Positions 48,501 through 59,967 of a stretch of DNA of 64,000 nucleotides are shown here, piece after piece (positions within the stretch are counted from its first letter, which is position 1; each line of letters opens with the position of its first letter). Position numbers and translations under genes: made by a program. The notes under the pieces were generated by a model, which saw nothing but the letters and a program-made list of their open reading frames with translations, had not been told where the DNA came from and did not search any database. Origin of the DNA: Trichosphaerium sp. ATCC 40318 (lineage: Eukaryota; Discosea; Flabellinia; Trichosidae); the NCBI GenBank assembly GCA_038496445.1, contig JALMLS010000076.1, forward strand, positions 186,001-250,000. The letters run 5' to 3'.

Positions 48501-50591
48501 CTCGGAAATCAACATGACTAGGTCCGTCACGATCTTCCTTTAAGTTACCGCTACCACCAGTATAAGGATCACTCTGTAAAAAATAGAATAAGTAAAGCAT
48601 CTTTTCCACAAGATGAAATAAAAAACAAAACAACGACTAACAAACCTTAACAAAGTTTGATTTTCCTTTTGGCTTAACACCTTTATTCTTCAGCATGTGT
48701 CTGAAGTCAATTTGTCCAGCAGTTCCACGAGTCTCTTTACGAGAACTACGATCAGCTTTACCCTTTAATTTAACAGTTAGAATCATAAATGCAAATAACA
48801 AACAACCAACCTTAACAAAACTGGAGTTTCCTTTTGGTTTAACACCTTTGTTCTTTAACAAGTGTCTAAAATCAGCTTGACCTGCATCAGGACGTGACTC
48901 CTTTAGAGCACCAGTAGCAGATATTACTGGTTTGTCATTGACAAAACTCGAATTACCCTAAAAGAACCATCAGAAAAAGCTTCAACACACCAAAAATAAT
49001 TTCTAACCTGTGGCTCAACGTTACGCTTTAGTTTATGTCTAAAGTCCATTTGTTCAGCAGTGGACTCTGTAGGGCGTTCTAATGGTTTTGACGGCGGTGT
49101 CACAGCACTAAAGGAACAAATGAGAAATCAAGCTACCCAGATAAAAAAACGTACGCTGCTTTTCGTGATTCTTCCTCTTTGGCTAACCTTTCTTCTTCCT
49201 CTACGAGGCGTTCCATTTCTTCGTCTCTACGACGCTTATCTTCTTCACGCTTCTTCTGTATTAGTGCCTCTTCACGACGACGTTCTTCTTCTTTCTGTAG
49301 AAATTAAAATCATTAATACGTATAAGCTTAAGAGTGGCAATTACCTGTGCTGTAACAGATACTGAAGGCGAAGCTGCTGCTGCAGCCTTAGCACGACGTG
49401 CTTCTGCACGTGCTCTCCTTCGTAATTCTCGTTTTCTGTCAGATTCTGACATACCAGCGAGAGTAGGATCATCCTGGAACAAGAACATTAGTTGCAGCTT
49501 TAGAATGGATATTTCAAATTAAATAGTTCCCAAAAAGTACCTCAGCATCTTGTGCAACACGATCTCTGGCACTTCTAATCTTTTCTTGTTCTTGACGTTT
49601 TCTTTCGTCTTCTTCACGTCTTAGAGCTTCAGCAGCTTCTCTACGGGCTGCTTGCTCTCTAAATAAAGCTTCTTCCTCTTGTTTACGTATTTCTTGCTCC
49701 TCTTGACGTAGTTGTTCCTCTTTTCTCTTAGCTTCCTCATCTGCAGCACGTTTACGTTCTAATTCCGCTGCTGCTTCTCTGTCAGCCTTAGCTTTAGCCT
49801 CCTCTTCAGCTTTTGCATCTTCGGCAGCTTTGGCATCTGCTGCAGCTTTAGCTGCTTTATCTGCCTCTTCTTCCTCTGCTACACGTCTAAATAGCTATTA
49901 ACCGACAAAGTTACAATAAATGTCGAATTACTTTGCGTCTTCTGCACTCATATCTGGTTCGGGGGTGGGCGTGGGGGTGGGATTTGGCTTAGGCGACTAT
50001 TTATAATAAGAAGGAGATAACACGGAGCGAGAAGCAAAAAACTTTCAAAAGCAATTTAAACTCAAAAAAAATCAGTTGGTAAGCGTACTGCGAGCCCGTT
50101 TCTTCTGGCTTCTCTTTCCTGGCGTTTTCGTTCGCGTTCAGCTTCCCACTCTTCCTCTTCGCGCTTACGCTTCTCCTCACGCTCTTTTCGTTTCCTTTCT
50201 CGCTCCTAGAACACGTCATTAATAACGTTTTTGGGCCAAGTTTAAATAAAATTAGTAAAGTTCTTTTGAAGTTTTAGTACATAACCAGGGATAATAGAGT
50301 GTGTTTGTTGTACCACAAAAGTAGCTTTTTTTGTCAAACAAAGCAATTGTCCTTAAAGCGTGTACATTAAATAGAAGAGCTCTTATTATGTTGAATGGTA
50401 CGTTTTGTAAAGTGTTTTATTGTGTTTTAAATGTAACGCAGTGATATCGACAAATAACCAACAGGTTGTTATTTAAACTCGCTTTGTACCTCTTTTCGTA
50501 ATCTGTCCTCTTCGTCCATTTTCCGCTGGCGCTCTTCGCGCTCTCTGGCGCGCCTGGCTCTACGTTCCTCAAGAGTTTCCGACTCGGACAT
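45551..50591 (-). CDS. Actin-binding protein: coiled coil, five DFRxxL motifs, tandem CH domains
   Basis: About 20 exons, about 1,200 residues, all phases consistent. Order: a long Glu/Arg/Lys/Ala coiled coil (MSESETLEERRARRARER on), interrupted by a PTPTPTPEP spacer; then five copies of a motif at about 49030, 48870, 48700, 48505 and 48325: DFRHKLKRN, DFRHLLKNKGVKPK, DFRHMLKNKGVKPK, DFRDKLKNKGVKPK, DFRDKLKNKGVQPK. An acidic linker and a Ser/Tyr/Pro/Arg stretch with repeated RYSSPSR follow, then two calponin-homology domains like fimbrin/plastin ABD1 (ACKTLSDGVLICLFVSKMIP; NWNLAVNTGKAYG; VTLLWQVIRAGI; ILVRWTNKILENA; DGEAYIYVLNELAP). DFRxxL binds F-actin in myosin light chain kinase. Together this should be a filament-binding or bundling protein. 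Most DFR units sit in their own exon. Confidence 0.85.
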
Positions 50592-50963
50592 GCTACAATG
50601 CGTTGTAGTTTATGTTACACTCTTAACACTGACACTTGCAATTGCACTTAACCTCAAGGTTCCGTTTTTGAAAAACGCTCTTATTAAAAGCTACAAACGC
50701 TAATACGCTGCACAGCGCATAAATATAATTTCTTTTATTTTACTCTTTAAGCCAACTGTCTAATTCCGCAATAAGGCTTGTACGCTACGTACTCACATTA
50801 GTGAGTTGTTGTAACGTTACTGTATAGCTAGTAAAGTGACAGGATGACAAACTATTTCCGAGGTGCCAAGCGAAACGATCCACTAGAGCTTCGTCTACGC
50901 GCTAGGTGGATAATGTAAGCGATACGAACAGTCTCAAATCACGCAAAAAAGATACAAATTGGG
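50592..50963. other. Intergenic region upstream of the actin-binding protein
   Basis: Likely promoter of the leftward actin-binding gene and 3' region of the kinase gene. No gene seen. Confidence 0.45.
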
Positions 50964-53642
50964 CTAAAGCAAAGAAGCGACAAAAAGTTCTATCTTCAGC
51001 GTACACGACGATGTAGGTGTACCAGGGCCATCTGCTGCTACTTTCATCATTTTTTGTATAATACGGACAATCTACAAAACAGCAAGTCAAAAAAACTTTG
51101 CAACTAACTTGGCTTATTTACCTTTGAAAATGAAGGTCTGTTCTTTACTTTCTGAGCCCAGCAGGATTTAATAAAATTTTTGTAATCCTTTGGACATTCC
51201 TTTGGAATAGCAGGTCTCTTACCAGCTATAACAAGAGAAGGAATATTAAACGATGATTGATCTTCAAAAGGGATTTTTCTCGTCAACATCTCATACAGTA
51301 CTACAAAGTGCATCAGTAGAACCATACAACTTATCTGATAGCGTTACCTGCACCAAAACTATAAACGTCTGCCTTTTCTGTGTACTTTTGATTCTCAAAT
51401 ATCTCTGGAGCTATCCAAGCAACAGTACTAGAGCTAAAAGTTAGTGCTACCAATCCAAACACAAAACAATAAAAAAAAAGCTTATTTCGAAACATACCCG
51501 ACATTACCCGTCATATTCTTCTTTGTGTCTATAACACGGCTATAAAGCATTATTAGATACAATACAGTACAAAAATACCATATAACAAAGAAAATACCTT
51601 AAACCAAAGTCACAAACCTTTGCTATTGTGCAGTTGTCTTTGACCTTTAAAAAAAAACATTAACTTCGGAAATACCTTTTTTGATATGGCTCACGGCCTT
51701 CTCACGTACCAGTATATTACAACTCTTCAGGTCTCTGTGTATTAAATTACAACTATGTAGGTACTCCATACCACGTGCTACTTGAAGGGCAATAGAGTAC
51801 ATTTTTTTCTTATCAAGAACATAATCTTCATCTTCGATATAATAATATAAATTTTGTTCCATTAACTCAGTTACAATTGTGTACTTTCCATCCTCTGTAG
51901 TAAAGATTATGAACAAGAAATATACGCCAAAAACATACCTGTACAACCACCAATACAAAGAACTAAATTAGGATGCCGCACAAGGCTAAAACAAGTCAGC
52001 GAAAAGGAATCATCAAACAACTTGTTTTTTGTATTGTACCTCATGATACTTAACTCACGCATGAATTCTGTAGGGTTACTAACTCCTCGAAACTTCTTGA
52101 CTGCAACAACTTGATCACGCCATTTTGCTAAAACAGTTCATTACACATCAAGAACAAAATGAAACTTCGGGTAACTCCATACCTTTAAACACAGACGCTT
52201 CTGTACCATCACCAAGTTTACCTTTATTCAAGTCAATCTCGTACTCTGACGCTGGTATCTCTTCATGTATTATAAGCTAAAAATAAGGGTTAATTGGAAG
52301 GATCAATGTAATGCTATTACCCCATCTCCATTACTACCAAGAAGATGCGCAAGTGTTTGTTTCTCCTTTAAAATAGCAGAACAAATTGTATCGCGAGAAA
52401 GAGCAAAATCTGAACTACAAAGCAATGTAAATAACTCAAAGATTACGCCCACAGAAAAATAAAAAAAATACTTACGGTGGATCTAAAATACATTTACCAA
52501 GAGTCTTTGCAATCAATGATTTAATTTCTGGATCACCAGAAGAATTCATTAATCGCATAACTGTATCAAGTTCTTCCTGAGTATACAAACCTTAAAACAA
52601 AGTCAATCGAAAAAAAAAAAAAAACACCAAAAAACATTTCATTTTCCATTTTTATAACATGCCTCTAGTCTCCAATTTACCGCTCTTTAGCAATCCTTCA
52701 ATCTCTGATGATTTTTCTGCTTCTGTTTTATTATCCACGTGATATATTTGGGATCTAAATAACGTGTCAGGTTGCAACTTGTTTAAATCTTTAAATCTCT
52801 TAAAACTTGCGTTAGAATATTCTGTTCATCTGTAGATGGTAAGTGACGGATAGGGTAAAAGAAGTTTCTATATGCTAGAGCCATTTGGCTTGCTACAAGC
52901 CTAGAATTCGCCATTAGTTTAATTTGCTTTAAAATAAATAAAACGTGTCTTACCTTTTGCGCTCAGTGGATAATTTACCAAAGCAGAATGTTGGTATTGC
53001 TATTGTCTGTATTCCCTTTTGTTGTGAAGAATTCTTTGACAGTGCTTGTTTATTATGTTTTAACACCTCTATAAGTACGCCACGCATGGCGTTGTATGCA
53101 TAGTCTGTGTTTGGGGTTTGTCTAACCTCCGATTCTCGTCTTACAAGTGACACGATAGCAACGTACTTGTAAGGTACTCCAGCTTCCTTAGGAGCCTGCA
53201 TTTATTGCGTTAGACTAACGTTTAGGCAATGTAAACTGCGTGCTTTTAAGAGAAACGCTGTTCCAGCTGGTTGCTCGCCATAGTAATTGTGGAGTATGTA
53301 GTTGTTTACCTTAGCAACAAACTTCTCGCCAAAGGGTCTTCGACGTAGTATTTAGGGGTATAGCCAAAAGTAGCTTATTTTAACGTACGAAAGGTAGTAA
53401 TCGGCCACAACGTACTCGCTTGAGTGCCCAAAAGCGCTTGGTATTGGTATTACCTTGATTCTAATTTAGTCGACATGCCATAAAATAAAATAGCGCACCA
53501 AACAATCTATAGACGCATATGATTGGAATGGGTCTTTTGTAACTGTTGCATTAGGGAAAGCATGAAAGTAGTCCTGAAATTGAGGTGCAGACACATCATC
53601 TCCTTGTATTTCTTGTAGGAGCAATATCTGAACTGATTCCAT
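50964..53642 (-). CDS. Macro-like domain joined to a TKL-type protein kinase (possibly two genes)
   Basis: The N-terminal part (ATG 53642 to about 52815) follows the macro/Appr-1''-p fold: PSAFGHSSE at the ligand loop, YYGEQPAGTAFLL, NTDYAYNAMRGVLIEVLKHN, IQTIAIPTFCFG, ASQMALAYRNF. The usual ANSxGxMxGG loop is degenerate. The C-terminal kinase is complete: GKLGDGTEASVFK (Gly loop), VVAVKKF (Lys), LVRHPNLVLCIGG, IHRDLKSCNIL, KVCDFGLSRV, APEIF, KADVYSFG, PKDYKNFIKSCWAQ; LKSCN and the CW motif mark the tyrosine-kinase-like group. Kinase motifs look active. The parts join in phase only through a 29-base intron near 52800, shorter than the local norm, so two adjacent genes cannot be excluded. Stop at 50964. 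Confidence 0.7.
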
Positions 53643-53809
53643 TACCAACAAGTGCAATTTCTGTAATAAAATTAGCTCTTCTTACGTAACAATTCTCCAA
53701 ATTAAAACGGAAGCCATTTTGTCAGAGCAAGTCATCAACGGCTCAAAATAAAACCACAAGAACTGTTTTGTGTCTGTCAGTTAAAGCAGAATAAAAACAA
53801 ACACTAATA

Positions 53810-55223
53810 ATGAAAAGTACACCAAAGAAACGTAAACAAAGGCGTAATGCCAAACTTATTAAAAGGATGAGCGAGATACTAGATGACCTATGCTGGTAAG
53901 AGGAATTCTGATTTGTGTAATACCAGTTGGTTAATTTCTATTTAGTCGCTTCGTTATAAACTGCCCTGAAGAGGAATGGGCTTTTGAGCGTATTTGCTTT
54001 CAAATAGAACAAGCTCATTGGTTTTACGAAGATTTTTACCGGTAAGTGCACTCCCCAGCGCTGCAGTACCATAAATCGCTCATTTTCATGATTCATTGTT
54101 ATTCTAACTCCTTTTAAGAGAAAATGACGATAAACTGCCTCAAATGAATTTGCGTGTATTCTCAGAGAAGAGTACGTACCTATTTCGAGTGTATTTTAGA
54201 TTCAATTGACACTTTTAACGTTCTTAAACAGTTTTTGCGCACTGTCCTCTTTTGCACCTTTACGGAGATCAGTTTGAACAGATCTTTGATGTTTTTAAGA
54301 ATTACAAAATGCGTGTGCCTGTATACGGCGCTATAATTCTAAATGCTACACTTGATAAGTGCTTATTGGTACGCATTGATTTTATTTTTTTATTTCAACC
54401 CACGTGGGTATCAATAGCCGTGGTGTGCTTGACAAGTATTTTTTTGTTGACGATTTTTTCTTTTTAGGTTCAAGGATGGGGTCAGCGCTCTAGTTGGGGT
54501 TTCCCACGAGGAAAAGTAAATAAGGATGAAGACGGATTATTATGCGCCATTAGAGAAGTTTATGAGGAGATAGGGTTCGACTTAAAAGGTCACGTCTCCG
54601 AAAAGGATCATCTCAAACTTTTCAGGTATGTTTTTTTTTTTTAGCTCTGGTATTTCTCTTGGAATAGAGGTGATAAAACCTTGGTACTAACAATCTTTCA
54701 TAGGAACGAACAAGAGTGCAAGTTGTATATTGCGCCTTTTATACCAGAAGATACGTTTTTTGAGCCTCAGACTCGAAAAGAAATTGGCGTAAGAATTTTG
54801 TTGCTGTTTTTTAGTTTTAGTTTTGACTATTATTTTAGGCAATACAATGGGTCAAGGTATCTGATCTACCATCCCAACAGTCAAAAAATGGAAAGGATAG
54901 AAGTAAATACTTCCTAGTGTTGCCTTTTGTAAAGAAACTAAGACAATGGATAAAACGTAAAAAGCGTGCTATGGCAGTACGCATTTTTCTTTCACTTCGA
55001 TTTGTTGTTTTTTTTTTGTTGTTTGGTTTTTTTAACGCCTATGTAGAATGATAATGATGCTGCTGTTCAAGAAGTAGATGATGATCATATTGTAGAAGAT
55101 GTTGAGGAAGAAATAGATACTGAACCTATTGATGTTATCCAACATGACCAAAGATATATCCCTTCTCTAGCAAATTTCAAGTTCGATAGAACTGCGATTA
55201 TGGAGTGCTTCAATAACCTGTGA
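53810..55223 (+). CDS. DCP2: mRNA-decapping enzyme DCP2
   Basis: Eight to nine exons. The N-terminal DCP2 box A domain (ILDDLCCRFVINCPEEEW; FERICFQIEQAHWFYEDF) precedes the Nudix domain: WGFPRGKVNKDEDGLLCAIR, EVYEEIGFD, which fits G-x5-E-x7-REVxEExGxD, the metal-binding catalytic helix. After it come LYIAPFIPED, GAIQWVKVSDLP, SKYFLVLPFVKKL, then an acidic tail ending with FDRTAIMECFNNL. DCP2 removes the 5' cap from mRNA in P bodies. The protein is short at about 330 residues and lacks a long C-terminal regulatory tail. The ATG at 53810 gives a Lys/Arg-rich lead; stop at 55223. The intron before the Nudix exon contains CCCACGTGGG. Confidence 0.93.
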
Positions 55224-57353
55224 TTTCATTTGGATTTCAATACAACCCTTCACGGCGACACAACAAAGCAATGAGGCCCTGTACAGCAATTTTTCTTCAA
55301 TCCTCAACCACGTGGGTGCTTCCTTGATGTTTTTCTTTGCTTCTTTTTTTACACTTTCGCTGGCGTATTCTTTTTCGCTTATGACCTAGTGACGCACGTG
55401 GTGGTCGGTCAGCCACACTAAGAGGTTGCAGGAACAACGCAACATCCAAAAGTTCGAGCTTTTCTATGTAATTATTGATAGTGACTTGTAACCGAGTATT
55501 ACACACCGTTGTTGCGTTTTCGGTGGGTTAGCGAATAAAAAGAGCATTTTGAAGCGTACAAGAATAAATTGCGCGAAGGCAGTATTCAAACAGTAACTGG
55601 TACTTTAGGCGTTTTGATACGTATGTACCGTATTTTGCGTTGTACAAGCGAAAGTTGAGCAAAGGTACTTTAAACCTTTTTTTACGCGTATATATACTTC
55701 GGAAAACTCGTTGTAGATGGTTTCAAGTTCAATAAACACGTTTGAGATCTTTTCATCTCATTTCTCATTTTGTACGCTTGCTTATCCTTTGAACTTTCTT
55801 TCTAAGCGTAGAGGCGCTACTAGAGTGTAAAAAACAGTGAAACACACAAAACCATTTCTTTGCTGTTTCCTATTTTTGTTCTGAGGTATCCTAGAGGCTA
55901 GGGGCGGCACTCATTGGTGTTTTTACAGGTACCACAATAAATAGCTACTGCCACGGAAGCAATTTAAAAAGAGGATGTATGCTCTATTCACCAGCAATGA
56001 AGAAGATATCCTGACATGCAAGTGTTGGGAGCACTGTGTTAGTAGAATTTCCGTTTAGGATTTCTGCGTATGACCACTACATCTATCGGAGCTTTTTTGT
56101 TAAAGTCGGGTAAAAATGTGAGATTTTGTTGGTGTTGTATCATGGCACCACATGCTTTTTTTAAGTTCTACATGCTCTCAACGGCTTTGAAATTAGTTTG
56201 TGTTCGATACCATAGAAACCTAGTATCACGCAAAAAAAATGCAAGAATTGAATAATTTGAGTTTTACCCTATTTTTCTTGCAGGTTGTAGCCGGTCCCAA
56301 CTTAAACGGCTAAACGGCTATAGCCATTTGGCGACCACCTCTATGTACATACAAAGTACACAAAGAAGTGAAATGTAGTTGCAGATGGATTACCCTACTC
56401 GCAGGTCATTTCAATTCAAGTCGATTTTATTTGTAAATGTTGGTTGTGTACTTGTGGTCCAGGTGCAGGTACAGATGGAGGGACGTAAACGCTCGAACAG
56501 CTAGTAGGTGCAAAACACGCTCAAAAGAGCTTTAAAGTATCGTGAGTCTAAGAGGTAGACGTCATGGCTTCTTGCTAATGCATTAGAGTCCACAAAAGAA
56601 AGGCAAACACTATTTTGAATTAAAAGAGCGCCAAAAAGCCGACAGTGGCATCACAGTTACGCGAATATCTCTAATATTGCATACACGATCGTTTGAGAGC
56701 AAAAGTCAACAGAAAATCGGTAACGGTACGATCACGTTTTTTTGAAACCGAAAAGGCAAGTTACAGGTTCAAACCGTCACCAACGCTATGATACATTACG
56801 TTATAAAATCGAGGCATGTTTTGAGCGACAAGCGCTTAAGGGAAGCTACAACAGAAAGATCACCCTTTTTTTGGATCAAAGCAACACGGAAACGTATTAC
56901 TTTACATTAATATCATACCACCAATAAATAAAGGTTGATTACGCAAATTCTCGGTTCTTTGGATTCTTATTGGCTTAATATCAGTTTTAAATATAGATGA
57001 GTATCAAAATACGCGTGTAAGATACCACGCAGGAACGCTGAAACCGGTGTAAGTTGTATTTAAGTATTTTTCGAATTTCACTTTTTTTCACACTTGTTTC
57101 TCAACATTGCAATCCCGATTTACTTCATAACTCCATATCTTAAAACCCAACATCAAAATCCGTACATCTGCTATCGATTGGCCCTTATATGCTTAGATTA
57201 ACATGTACAACACACTGGACTGGTTTTCGCAAAAACTGTAGGAAACCACAATTTTTTTGCAACAAGAAATTACTTGGTTAAAAGGAAAATCGATTTTTTA
57301 TCTAGTGGAAGCATACGAATACTACAACTATAATATCTATACTTCTGCTTGAC
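55224..57353. other. Long intergenic region with at most one small gene
   Basis: 2.1 kb with no recognisable family. The weak call at 55297-55551 is listed separately. Frames near 56070 and 56742 are short, hydrophobic or basic, without support. CACGTG at 55309 and 55396. Confidence 0.4.
55297..55551 (-). CDS. Possible small basic protein
   Basis: From an ATG at 55551 (MLFLFANPPKTQQRC) a splice over a 29-base intron, or a direct GTG-led frame, leads into EKLELLDVALFLQPLSVADR, HKRKRIRQRKCKKRSKEK and a stop at 55297. The basic cluster would suit a nuclear or nucleolar protein. Both readings have weaknesses (short intron, or no ATG). No family recognised. Confidence 0.2.
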
Positions 57354-57623
57354 ATGTCAAGACTACTCCGAGCAGTGCGAAAGTACGCTCGTAAAAAATA
57401 CAATTCTCTCCTGGGCAGACCATTAGTGATTAAAGTCACGGTCACAGTCCCTAAAAGCATCTTGGTTAATACCAATCCAGACTACACATACGCTCTGACT
57501 TGGGACCCACAGGTAGAAGACCTCTACTACCCACCTACAGGCGTATCAAATATCATAATGATATCCAGCTATGACATTGATCTAGCAAAAATGGCATTCG
57601 AAGGCGGAAGCCCAAGAATGTAA
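57354..57623 (+). CDS. Small unidentified protein, 89 residues
   Basis: Uninterrupted frame with an ATG at 57354. Basic N-terminus (MSRLLRAVRKYARKKYN), then strand-like segments (PLVIKVTVTVPKSILVN; YALTWDPQVEDLYYPPTG; SNIIMISSYDIDLAKM). An A-rich tract follows directly after the stop. No family recognised; composition looks coding. Confidence 0.4.
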   Translation: MSRLLRAVRKYARKKYNSLLGRPLVIKVTVTVPKSILVNTNPDYTYALTWDPQVEDLYYPPTGVSNIIMISSYDIDLAKMAFEGGSPRM

Positions 57624-57665
57624 AAAAAACAAAAAAAAAAACAAAAAAAAAAAAACAAAAAAAAA
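57618..57665. repeat. A-rich tract with interspersed C
   Basis: About 45 bases of A runs broken by single C bases, immediately after the stop of the 57354 frame. It could be a genomic trace of a polyadenylated transcript or just low-complexity sequence. Confidence 0.6.
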
Positions 57666-58423
57666 TTTTGCTAGAACCAATAGGTTATTGCAACAACCCC
57701 TTTTGTAGACAAATATCACTTTTTTTGCTGCCAAAGTATCGCTAGTAGCGAAAAAAAAACCCAATGATAAGAGTTTGTTGTTGGTATCACGTAGAGTTAC
57801 ATTGTCGTAAGCGTTTGAAAATCAAAAGCTGCATCAACATACACCAGTCAAAAGTAGACCAGTCCTCAGATCACCAAAGAGCAACAAAGACAGTCTTGGG
57901 AGGAAAGGAACACATCTGTACTTGACAGAGAGCTCAAGCGCAGAGCGAGCGTGTGGTTTATTATTGCAAAGCAAAAGTGTTTTGAAATAAAAAGAAAAAG
58001 TTTTAAGTCTAACGCAGTTTCCGCTGGGTGGAGTGGGTGGGCGTTATCTGCTTTTTATCATAGTTATTGCTTGATTGGTGATGGACATCAAGTTGGCGGG
58101 TCCTCTTTGTTCAAACGTCGTGAAATGTACATCATGTTCATAAAAATGTTTCATCAAACCTTTGATTTGATGATGGTCAGTGCAAATTGCACGTGTTCAG
58201 TACTCGCGCACATTAACTCCTAATCATTAGCACATGACTTTCTTGTCCTACCCTCTATTGATGTATCCTTATACTGCACTTTGTATGGCGGTAGGACCAA
58301 AAAGTCAAGTGCTACTTAACTAGCTTAACGCTAAATTGAAACAGCGTTATTTCAGACAACTAATACACTGAAAGTGTTCAAATCATCTTGAAAGCATAAC
58401 ACTAGGCATTATAGGCGCTTGAG
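57666..58423. other. Intergenic region, no gene seen
   Basis: A plus frame at 57951-58223 has no ATG near its start and no features. CACGTG at 58189. Confidence 0.45.
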
Positions 58424-59353
58424 ATGGAAGCACAACCAAACAATGCAAAGCGATGCTTTTCAGATGACTGTACAGTCATAGATTCTATCCTAGAACATAT
58501 CAACAGCGATATGTTCAATGCCATCGTCAGTATGGTGCTAATAGCAGAAGCACCAGCTGTAACGCAATTAAAAGCTACAAACAAACGCATTTATCAACGC
58601 ATAGCATCTATACAGTCTTTTACGCCTGATAAACTAAAAGAAACCGCGTTTCTTCAAATACTCAACCCTGAGCGTCAAACATACCTAAAACTACTCAAAT
58701 CTATACAACAAGGCAAATACAGAGTATTTTGTGTTGATCAAGACAAAACAAGAATTATCTCGTTTACTTCACTCTATGAATCTCTATCAACACCTAAATT
58801 ACATGGTATGGGTATTAGACCAATGGCTGATGTTATTGAATACTCAAATATTAACGGAGCAATTCACATGAGTTGGCCTCAAGGTATTTTTTGTAAAGAC
58901 TGTATTTCTGTTCCAAGGCCTCATTTTGGAGATGGTTACCGTACCATTGCATCCGTGACTACACGTGATAAGAACGTTTGTGGTAGACATACTAATCACA
59001 AGGAAGCTTTTATTCCTCTTGTATGTGTGACATGTAGCTTGGGGAATGCTATTTTTGAATGGGAAGGTAAGATATATTGTTCAAGATGTATGATAAAAAG
59101 TCCTGTTCGTTCTTTGAAGTATATGATTCATCATCGGGTTGTAGAAACTACAAAGTTTAAATCAAACTCCCCTGGGGTCTATAGTATTGCCAAGGATCAC
59201 TCAGTGCTTGTTGTGGAACTATTGGATGATGATATGAGGACAAAACTTGAAGATCCTAGCAGTTCTGCTTTTATTATTCAACAACTAAAAGAAAGCTTCT
59301 TTTATCAAGATCCTTTTGATAGTAGTTGCCTTTGGCTTCTTGCCTGGGATTAA
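58424..59353 (+). CDS. Intronless protein with Cys-pair (zinc-binding-like) motifs
   Basis: 309 residues, ATG 58424, no intron. The N-terminal third is helical and vaguely F-box-like (IDSILEHINSDMFNAIVSMV; LKATNKRIYQRI). The middle has Cys pairs: FCKDCISVP, VCGRHTNHK, LVCVTCSLGNAIFEWEGKIY, CSRCMIKSP, which could bind two zinc ions. The C-terminus is acidic (VLVVELLDDDMR) and ends FDSSCLWLLAWD. No family recognised. Lack of introns in this intron-rich setting is notable and is shared with the MORN-like gene. Confidence 0.6.
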   Translation: MEAQPNNAKRCFSDDCTVIDSILEHINSDMFNAIVSMVLIAEAPAVTQLKATNKRIYQRIASIQSFTPDKLKETAFLQILNPERQTYLKLLKSIQQGKYRVFCVDQDKTRIISFTSLYESLSTPKLHGMGIRPMADVIEYSNINGAIHMSWPQGIFCKDCISVPRPHFGDGYRTIASVTTRDKNVCGRHTNHKEAFIPLVCVTCSLGNAIFEWEGKIYCSRCMIKSPVRSLKYMIHHRVVETTKFKSNSPGVYSIAKDHSVLVVELLDDDMRTKLEDPSSSAFIIQQLKESFFYQDPFDSSCLWLLAWD

Positions 59354-59392
59354 ACGTTCCTGATTTTTCTGAGTACAGTAAAAAGTACTTCT

Positions 59393-59690
59393 TCAATCAA
59401 TAGCAATGAAGCTTTTTTTGTTTCCACCAGCAAATTCTCTTACAATATCATACTTAATATCACCTTTTAATATGACACTTGTGTTTCCAAGAATACCACC
59501 ATGTTGTACAATTCTTTTTGCTTGTTCAGGTGTCACTACAATTTCATGGTACCCAATGACTTCGTGAATCATTAAAGAGAGTAAGTGACAAGCTGCAAAT
59601 CTTGTTGTAGTTGTTTGTCGTAGAACATGCTCTAATATCTCAGGTGGAAACTTTAGAAATGTCACCTTAGCGCTGTCACGTAGACATCAC
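59393..59690 (-). pseudogene. Truncated F-box gene of the F-box/LRR family
   Basis: From about 59690 on the minus strand: FLKFPPEILEHVLRQTTTTR, then FAACHLLSLMIHEVIGYHEI, QAKRIVQHGGILGNTSV and a stop at 59393 with no LRR. Compared with the copy at 61438, nine bases are missing in the F-box (HTCH reduced to H). Near-identical sequence to 61463-61605 in opposite orientation. Probably a broken copy, though a short F-box-only protein could still be made. Confidence 0.6.
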
Positions 59691-59967
59691 ATGTATCCGA
59701 GCGGCAAGTCGATACTGTGGGCACTGTTTTATGGAAAACTGTCACAGAACTAGAGCCAAAAGTGGCTCTAAAGTTCGCGAAACATGGTCCTGGAAAGACA
59801 TCCACGTTACCTCTAATGGTGTTGGTTTTATTCTTTTTCTTTGTTGACGCGCGACAGTTACCACGATTCATTTGGACTACCCTTTTCACCACGTGACTTC
59901 AGACAAACGTCGTGTATTTTCTTCATAACGCAGGCTCACCACAAGAAGAACGTGTACTCACAACCAT

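Noticed and set aside
59662-59892. 76-codon minus-strand frame upstream of the truncated F-box copy
   Set aside because: Its composition does not fit the family and it ends in sequence shared with the 61.4-kb copy's non-coding leader; probably chance.
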